Shown here in pieces: positions 48,960-57,900 of a stretch of DNA of 64,000 bases. Source of the stretch: Streptomyces sp. CG 926 (GTDB lineage Bacteria; Actinomycetota; Actinomycetes; Streptomycetales; Streptomycetaceae); the NCBI RefSeq assembly GCF_003148825.1, contig NZ_QGGZ01000020.1, forward strand, positions 36,721-100,720. The letters are read 5' to 3'. Position 1 is the stretch's first letter. Each line of letters opens with the position of its first letter. The position numbers and the translations under genes are program-made. The notes under the pieces were generated by a model. That model was not told the DNA's origin and did no database searches. It was given only the letters and a program-made list of their open reading frames with translations.

Positions 48960-51900
48960 ATGAACAACGAGCAGCAGCTCCGTGACTACCTCAAGAGGGT
49001 CAGCTCGGAATTGCACCGCACCCGGCAGCGGCTGGCCGACGCCGAGGCACGCGGCAGCGAGCCCATCGCGATCGTGGGAATGGCTTGCCGCTACCCCGGC
49101 GGGGTCGGTTCTCCCGACGACCTGTGGCGGCTGGTGAGCGAGGAGACCGACGCGATCGGCCCGTTCCCCACGGACCGCGGCTGGGACCTGGACGGCCTCT
49201 ACCACCCCGACCCGGACCACCCGGGCACCTGCCACGTCCGCGAGGGCGGCTTCGTCCAGGACATCGCCGGCTTCGATGCCGCCTTCTTCGGGATCTCCCC
49301 GCGCGAGGCCCAGGCGATGGACCCCCAGCAGCGGCTGCTGCTGGAGACGTCCTGGGAGGCACTGGAGCGGGCCGGCCTCGACATCCACGCGCTGCGCGGC
49401 AGCCGTACGGGCGTCTTCGCCGGACTCAACCAGCAGGACTACGGCACCCTGCTGGCCGCCTCCCCGGACGGAATGGACACCTACGGTTCCACCGGCACCT
49501 CCAACAGCGTGCTGTCCGGCCGCATTTCGTACGTGCTGGGCCTGGAGGGCCCGGCGGTCACCGTGGACACCGCCTGCTCCTCCTCGCTGGTCACCCTGCA
49601 CCTCGCCGCGCAGGCGCTGCGCAACGGCGAGTGCGACCTCGCCCTGGCCGGCGGTGCCACGACGCTCTCCACCTCCGCGGTCCACATCGCCCTGTCCCAG
49701 CAGCGGGCGCTGGCTCCCGACGGCCGCTCCAAGGCCTTCTCGGCGGCGGCCGACGGCGCCGGCTGGAGCGAGGGCGTCGGCGTTCTCGCGGTGGAGCGGC
49801 TCTCCGACGCCCTGCGCAACGGACACCCGGTCCTCGCGCTGCTGCGCGGCTCCGCCGTCAACCAGGACGGCGCCTCCAACGGCCTGACCGCCCCGCACGG
49901 CCCCTCGCAGCAGCGGGTCATCCGCCAGGCGCTGGCCGACGCCGGCGTGTCGCCCGCCGAGGTGGACGTCGTCGAGGCGCACGGCACCGGCACCAGCCTC
50001 GGCGACCCGATCGAGGCGGACGCACTGCTGTCCACCTACGGTCAGGCCAGGACCGCCGACCGGCCGCTGTGGCTGGGCTCGCTGAAGTCGAACATCGGTC
50101 ACAGCGGCGCCGCCGCGGGCGTCGGCGGCGTCATCAAGATGGTGCAGGCGCTGCGGCACGGCCTGCTGCCCAAGACCCTCCACGTGGACGCGCCCACACC
50201 GAACGTCGACTGGTCCGCGGGCGCCGTCGAGCTCCTCACCGAGGCGCGACCGTGGCCCGTGTCCGACGCCCCGCGCCGGGCAGCCGTCTCGTCCTTCGGC
50301 ATCAGCGGCACCAACGCGCACGTCATCCTCGAACAGGCCCCCGAGCCGACGGCCGAAGCCGGCGCCGAGGACGACACGGCACCCACCGGCGCCCTGCCGC
50401 TGCTGCCGTGGGTGCTCTCCGCCCGCGGCGATGCCGCCCTGCGCGAGCAGGCCCGCACCCTGCGCGCACACCTGCTGGACCACCCGGAGCTCTCCGACGC
50501 CGACGTCGCGTACTCGCTGGCCGCCACCCGCACCGGCCTGGAGCACCGCGCCGCGGTCCTGGCCGCCGACCGGGACGGCCTCCTGAAGGCCCTGGACGCG
50601 CTCGCCGAGGACCGGCCCGCCGAGGGGGTCCTGCACGGCTCCCCGGTCGAGGGCAAGACCGTGTTCGTCTTCCCCGGCCAGGGATCCCAATGGGTCGGCA
50701 TGGGTCGCGAACTCCTCGACACCGCACCCGTGTTCGCCGAGAAGGCCGCCGAGTGCGCCGAGGCCGTCGAGGAGTTCGTGGACTGGAAGGTCCTCGACGT
50801 CCTGCGCGGCGAGCCCGACGCGGCCTCCCTGGACCGCATCGAGGTCGTCCAGCCGGTGCTCTTCACCGTCATGGTCTCGCTCGCGGCGCTGTGGCGCTCC
50901 TACGGCGTCGAACCCGACGCCGTGGTCGGCAGCTCGCAGGGCGAGATCGCCGCCGCGCACGTCGCCGGAGCCCTGTCCCTCCCGGACGCGGCCCGGCTGA
51001 TCGCCCTGCGGAGCCGGCTGCTGGCCGAGACCCTGGTCGGCAAGGGCGCGGTGGCGTCGGTGGCCCTGTCCGTCGACGAGGTGAACGCCCGGCTGGCCCG
51101 CTGGGACGGCAGGCTGTCCGTCTCCGGTGTCAACGGCCCCCGCATGGTCGCCGTCGCCGGCGACGACGCCGCCCTGACCGCGTTCGTCGACGAGTGCGCC
51201 GCCGAGCGGATCCGCGCGAGGATCGTCCCGGCCACCGTGCCGACGCACTGCGCGCTGGTCGACCCGCTGCGCGAGCGCCTGCTCGAACTGCTGGCCTTCG
51301 TCCGCCCGCGCACCGGCGACGTTCCCCTCTACTCGACGGTCACCGGCGGCCTGCTGGACACCGCGGCCATGGACGCGGAGTACTGGTACGCGAACACCCG
51401 CGAGCCGGTGCTCTTCGAACCCGTCGTCCGTACCCTCCTCGCCGAGGGCCACCGTGCCTTCGTCGAGTCCAGCGCCCACCCGGTGCTGGCCCTGGGCATC
51501 GAGCAGATCGTCGACGCCTCCGGCACCGCCGGCGTGACCGTGGAGACCCTGCGCCGCGACCAGGGCGGGCTCGGCCGGATGCTGACCTCGCTCGCGGCCG
51601 CCCACCTCGGCGGCGTCCACGTGGACTGGCGGGCCGTGTTCGCCACGACCGGCGCCCGGAGCGTGGAACTGCCCACCTACGCCTTCCAGCGCACCCGCTA
51701 CTGGACCGAGGTCACCGACCCCACCGGCGACGTCGGCTCCGTCGGCCTCTCGCCGGTCAAGCACCCGCTGCTCGGCGCCCTCGTGCGGATGGCCGACGGT
51801 GACGGCGCCGTACTGACCGGACGGCTGTCGCTGCGCGCACAGCCCTGGCTCGCCGGACACGGCGTCTCCGACCGGGTGATCTTCCCCGGCACCGGTTTCG

Positions 51901-54900
51901 TGGAGCTGGCCGTGCTCGCCGGCGACCAGGTCGGCTGCGGCCGGGTCGAGGAACTGACCCTGCACACGCCGCTCGTGGTGCCCTCCTCGGGCGCGATGGT
52001 GGTCCAGGCCCACGTCGAGTCCGCCGACGAGAGCGGCGCCCGCGTCGTCAGCGTGTACTCCCGCCCCGAGGACGCGCTGGCCGACGTCGTCTGGACCCGC
52101 CACGCCTCAGGCCTGCTCGCCGCGGAGACCGGCACCCCCGCCGGGGCCGACGCCCTGACCGGCAGCTGGCCGCCCGAAGGAGCCCAGCCCGTCGACATCA
52201 CCGGCATGTACGACCGCATGGCCGAGGCCGGCTACCAGTACGGCCCCGAGTTCCGCGGCCTGAGCCAGGTCTGGCACCTCGACGGCGAGGTCTACGCCGA
52301 GGTCGCCCTGCCCACCGACCAGCGTGCCCAGGCCGAACGGTTCGGCCTCCACCCGGCCCTCTTCGACGCGGCCCTGCACGCCATGTTCACCTGGGACGGC
52401 AACGACGGCGGGGGGGTCGGCATGCCGTTCTCCTGGAGCGGCGTCCAGCTCCACGCGACCGGCTGCTCGCGGCTGCGCGTACGCCTCGCCCGGCGCGGCG
52501 AGGACCAGTTCACCCTGCTCCTCGCGGACGAGACCGGAGAGCCCGTCGCCTCCGTCGACTCCCTCGTCGTACGCCGGATGACCGAAGCCGCCCTGCGTTC
52601 CGTCCGCTCCGACGTGCTGTACCAGCTCGACTGGAGGAATGTCCGTACCGAGGAGCCGGCGCCCCGGTGCGTCGTCCTCGGCGCGGACCCGCTGGGGATC
52701 GCCGGCGCGCTGCCCGGCACGCCGGTCCTCGCCGGGATCCAGGAGCTCCTCGCGCACGTCGCCGACGACGGCCCGGACACCGTGCTGTGGCCGGTCCGCG
52801 GCGACGGCGGCCACGAGGACGTCGGCACACCGGTCGTGGAGGCGCTCGCCCTCCTGCAGGCCTGGATCGCCGACGAACGACTCGACGGCACCCGCCTCGT
52901 CGTCGTGACCGCCGGCGCCGTGGCCGCCACGGCCGACGAGGGCGTGGACGACCTCGCCGCCGCCGGTGTCTGGGGGCTGGTGCGCTCGGCGCAGAACGAA
53001 CACCCCGGACGCTTCGGCATCGTCGACCTCGACACGGCCGCGGAGTCCCGTGCTCGGCTCGGGGCGGCTCTCGCCACCCGCGAGGAGCAGCTCGCCGTGC
53101 GTGACGGTGCGATACGTACCCCCAGCCTGTCCCGCTGGGACCCGGGCACGAGCGTCCTGCCCCCGACCGGCGTGCCGGCGTGGCGCATCGAGAGCACGAG
53201 GCCGGGCACCATCGAGGGCCTGGAAGCCGTCCCGTACCCGCAGGCGCTCGAACCGCTCGGGCCGCGACAGGTGCGCATCGAGGTACGGGCCGCCGGCATC
53301 AACTTCAAGGACGTGGTGGTCGCCCTCGACCTGGTTCCGGGCCTGTCCGGACTGGGCGGCGAAGTGGCCGGCGTGATCACCGCCACGGGCGCCGACGTCA
53401 CCCACCACCAGGTGGGCGACCGGGTGTTCGGCCTGTCCACCGAGGTGTTCGGCCCCGTGACCGTCGCCGACGAGCGCACCGTGCACCGGATGCCCGCGCG
53501 CTTCTCCTTCGAAGAGGCCGCCTCCGTCGCCGTCACCTACATGACCGCCTACTACGGGCTCGTCGACCTCGGCGGGCTCACGGCCGGGCAGTCCGTCCTG
53601 ATCCACGCCGCCGCCGGCGGCGTCGGCAGCGCCGCGATCCAGCTGGCCCGGCACCTCGGCGCCGAGGTCTACGCCACGGCGAGCCCCGGCAAGTGGCAGA
53701 CCCTGCGCGACCAGGGCCTGGACACCGCCCACCTCGCCAACTCCCGCACCCTCGACTTCGAGCAGTGGTTCATGGAGTCCACCGAGGGCCGCGGCATGGA
53801 CGTGGTCCTGGACTGCCTGGCCGGCGAGTTCGTGGACGCGGGCCTGCGGCTGCTGCCGCGCGGCGGCCGCTTCCTGGAGATGGGCAAAACCGACAAGCGC
53901 GACCCCGCACAGGTCGCCGCGGCCTACCCGGGCGTCGCCTACCAGGCCTACGACCTGCCCGAGGCCGGGCTCGACCGCATCCACGAGATGCTGGAGACCC
54001 TCGTCGGGCTGTTCGAGAGCGGCACCCTGCTCCCCCCGAAGATCAACCTCTGGGACATCCGCAACATCCGGACCGCCTTCCGGGCCCTGAGCCAGGCCAC
54101 CCTCGTCGGCAAGGCCGTCCTCACCATTCCCGGTGCGCCCTGGCCCACCGAGGGCACCGTCCTGATCACCGGCGGCACCGGCACGCTCGGCGGGCTGCTC
54201 GCCCGGCACCTGGTCACCGAGCACGGTGTGACCAGCCTGCTGCTCACCAGCCGGCGCGGCTCGGACGCCCCCGGCGCCCGGGAACTCGCCGAGGAACTGA
54301 CCGCCGCCGGCGCCCAGGTGACCCTCGCCGCCTGCGACGTCGCCGACCGGGACGAACTCGCCGCGCTGCTCGCCGGCATCCCCGCGGACCGCCCGCTGGC
54401 CGCCGTCCTGCACACCGCCGCCGCCCTGGACGACGGCCTCGTCCAATCCCTGACCCCCGAGCGGACCGCCGCCGTGCTGCGGCCCAAGGTGACCGGAGCG
54501 CTCAACCTCCACGAGCTGACCCGGGACCTCGACCTCCGCGCCTTCGTACTGTTCTCCTCGATGGCGGGCACCATGGGCGCCCCCGGACAGGGCAACTACG
54601 CCGCCGCCAACGTGATCCTCGACGCGCTCGCCGCCCACCGGAAGGCCCAGGGCCTGCCGGGACTCTCCCTCGCCTGGGGCTTCTGGCAGCAGCGCAGCGA
54701 GATGTCCGGCCACCTCGACGAGCGCGACATGGAACGCATGAGCCGCGGCGGCGTCGTTCCCATGACCTCCGAGGAGGGCCTGGCGGTCTTCGACATCGCC
54801 TGCCGCACCGACCGGGCCCAGCTGGCACCCATCAAGCTGAACCCGGCCGCGCTCGCCGGAACCACCGGCCGGGTGGTGCCCATCATGCGGGCCCTGGTGC

Positions 54901-57900
54901 CCACCCCCGCCCGCCGGGCCGGCCGCCGCTCCGCGGAGACCGAAGGCGGATCGCTGCGCGAGCGGCTGGTCCCGCTCACCGGGACCGAGCGCACGAGGAC
55001 CCTCCTCCAGCTGGTCCGGTCGCACGTCGCGACCGTCCTGGGCCACGCCGACGCGGACACCGTCGGCTCGACCACGCAGTTCCGCGAGCTCGGCTTCGAC
55101 TCGCTGACCGCCGTCGAGTTCCGCAACCGGCTGACCAACGTCGTCGGCTTCCGACTCCCCGTCACCGTGGTCTTCGACCACCCGACGCCCGCCGAACTCG
55201 CCGACTACATCGCCGGGGAACTCCTCGGCGACCTGGAGGAGGCCCCGGCCCCCGCCACCGCCGCACCCCGCACCCCGGCCGCGGCCCGCACCGACGACGA
55301 ACCGCTCGTGATCGTCGGCATGGCCTGCCGCTACCCCGGCGGAGTCGCCTCACCCGACCAGCTGTGGGACCTCGTCCGCGACGAGCGGGACGCCATCGCC
55401 GGCTTCCCGGCCGACCGCGGCTGGACCACCGAGGCGCCCGCCGACGGCTCCGTGCCCCAGCAGGGCGGATTCCTGGAGCGCGTCGCGGAGTTCGACGCCG
55501 CCCTCTTCGGGATCTCCCCGCGTGAGGCGCTGACCATGGACCCGCAGCAGCGCCTGCTGCTGGAGACGTCCTGGGAGGCACTGGAGCGTGCCGGGATCGC
55601 CCCCGACACGCTGCGCGGCAGCCGTACCGGTGTCTTCGTCGGCGCGGCCTCCTCCGGCTACACCAGCCTCTTCCCGCGCGGCTCGCAGGCGCTGGCCGGA
55701 TACGGCGTGACCGGCACCGCCACCAGCGTGGTCTCCGGCCGGGTGTCCTACGTCCTGGGGCTGGAGGGCCCGGCGATCACCGTCGACACCGCCTGCTCCT
55801 CCTCCCTGGTCGCCCTGCACACCGCCGCGCAGTCGCTGCGCGACGGCGACTGCGACCTGGCCCTGGCCGGTGGCGTCGCCGTGATGACCAGCCCCTTCCT
55901 CTTCGACGACTTCGCCAAGCAGGGCGGACTGTCACCCGACGGCCGCTGCAAGGCCTTCGCCGACGGGGCCGACGGCACCGGCTGGGCCGAAGGCGTCGGC
56001 ATGGTCCTCGTGGAGCGGCTCTCCGACGCACGCCGCAACGGCCACCCGGTCCTCGCGGTGCTGCGCGGCTCCGCCGTCAACCAGGACGGCGCCTCCAACG
56101 GCCTGACCGCCCCCAGCGGCCCCTCCCAGCAGCGGGTCATCCGGCTCGCCCTGGAGCGCGCCGGGCTCACCGCCGCGGACGTCGACGCGGTCGAGGCGCA
56201 CGGCACCGGCACCACCCTGGGCGACCCGATCGAGGCGCAGGCCATCCTCGCCACCTACGGGCGGGAACGCACCGGCGACCAGCCGCTGCTGCTCGGCTCG
56301 CTGAAGTCCAACATCGGGCACAGCCAGGCCGCCTCCGGCATCGGCGGCATCATCAAGACGGTGCAGGCGCTGCGCCACGGCGTGCTGCCCAGGACCCTCC
56401 ACGTCGACGAGCCGAGCACGAACGTCGACTGGACCACGGGCGCCGTGGAGCTGCTGACCGAGGCCCGCCCGTGGCCGGAGACCGGCCGCCCCCGCCGGGC
56501 CGGCGTCTCCTCCTTCGGCGTCAGCGGCACCAACGCGCACGTCATCCTCGAACAGGCCGTCGAGCCCGAGAGCGCCGCGCCGACCGCACCGCTCCCGGTC
56601 ACCCCGCTGCTGCTGTCGGCGCACGACGAGGACGCCCTGCGCGCCCAGGCCGACCGACTGGTCGGCTGGCTCCGGGACCGGCACGAGGTACCCGCCACCG
56701 ACGTCGCCCACTCCCTGGCGACCCGGCGCGCCGGCCTGGAGTTCCGGGCGGCCGTCGTGAGCGACGACCACGAGGAGGCCGTGTCCGCGCTCGCCGCGTT
56801 CGCGGCGGGCGACACCCCGCGGGCGCTGCTGCGCGGCACGGCGGGCGAAGGCGCCCTCGCCGTCCTCTTCCCGGGCCAGGGCTCCCAGCGGCCGGGCATG
56901 GGACAGGAGCTGTACGCCGCCTTCCCCGCGTTCGCCCGCGCCTTCGACGAGGTCTGCGCGCACGTCGACCCGCTGCTCGGCAGGCCCCTGCGCGAGAGCG
57001 TGTTCAGCGGCGGCCGGGACGAACTCGACCGGACCGCGGTCACCCAACCCGCGCTCTTCGCCCTCGAAGTGGCCCTGTTCCGGCTGCTGGAGTCCTGGGG
57101 CGTGGTCCCCGACTACCTCCTCGGCCACTCCGTCGGCGAGATCAGCGCCGCCCACGTGGCGGGCGTCCTGAACCTCGCGGACGCGTCCCGGCTCGTCACC
57201 GCCCGGGGCCGCCTCATGCAGGCGCTCCCCGCCGGCGGCGCGATGCTCGCGGTACAGGCGCAGGAGCACGAGGCCGCCGCGGCCGTCACCGCGGTCCTGG
57301 GCGACCGGGCGCACACCGTGGACATCGCCGCCGTCAACGGCCCCCGCTCGGTGGTGCTCTCCGGCACCGCCGAAGGCATCAAGGCGCTCACCGCGCACTT
57401 CGCCGAGGCGGGCCGCAGGATCCGCGCCCTCGGCGTCAGCCACGCCTTCCACTCCTCGCTCATGGAGCCGATGCTCGACGAGTTCGCCGAGCTGGTCGAC
57501 GGGCTGACCTTCGCCCCGCCGAGGATCCCCGTCGTGTCCAACCTCACCGGAGCCGTCCTCGGCGCCGACGAGATCGCCGACCCCCGCTACTGGGTGCGGC
57601 ACGCCCGGCACACCGTCCGTTTCGCCGACGGCATCGCCGCCCTCGCCGACGCGGGCGTCACCGGGCTCCTGGAGCTCGGGCCGGACGCCACCCTCACCAC
57701 GATGGCGGAGGACTGCCCCGGCCTCCCCGAGGAGGGAGTGCGCACCTCGCTGCTGCGCCGCGACCGGCCCGAGCCGCAGGCGCTCCTGACGGCACTGGCC
57801 GCGGCCCACGTGCACGGCGTCACCGTCGACTGGAACGCCGTCTTCGAGGGGACCGGCGCCCGCGCCGCGGACCTGCCGACCTACGCCTTCCAGCGGACGG

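Noticed and set aside
51855..51890. Gly-to-Asp change in the DH motifs of modules 7 and 8 as evidence of inactivity
   Set aside because: The catalytic His and Asp and the Pro are present, and HxxxD variants occur in active PKS dehydratases as I remember, so both are called active.
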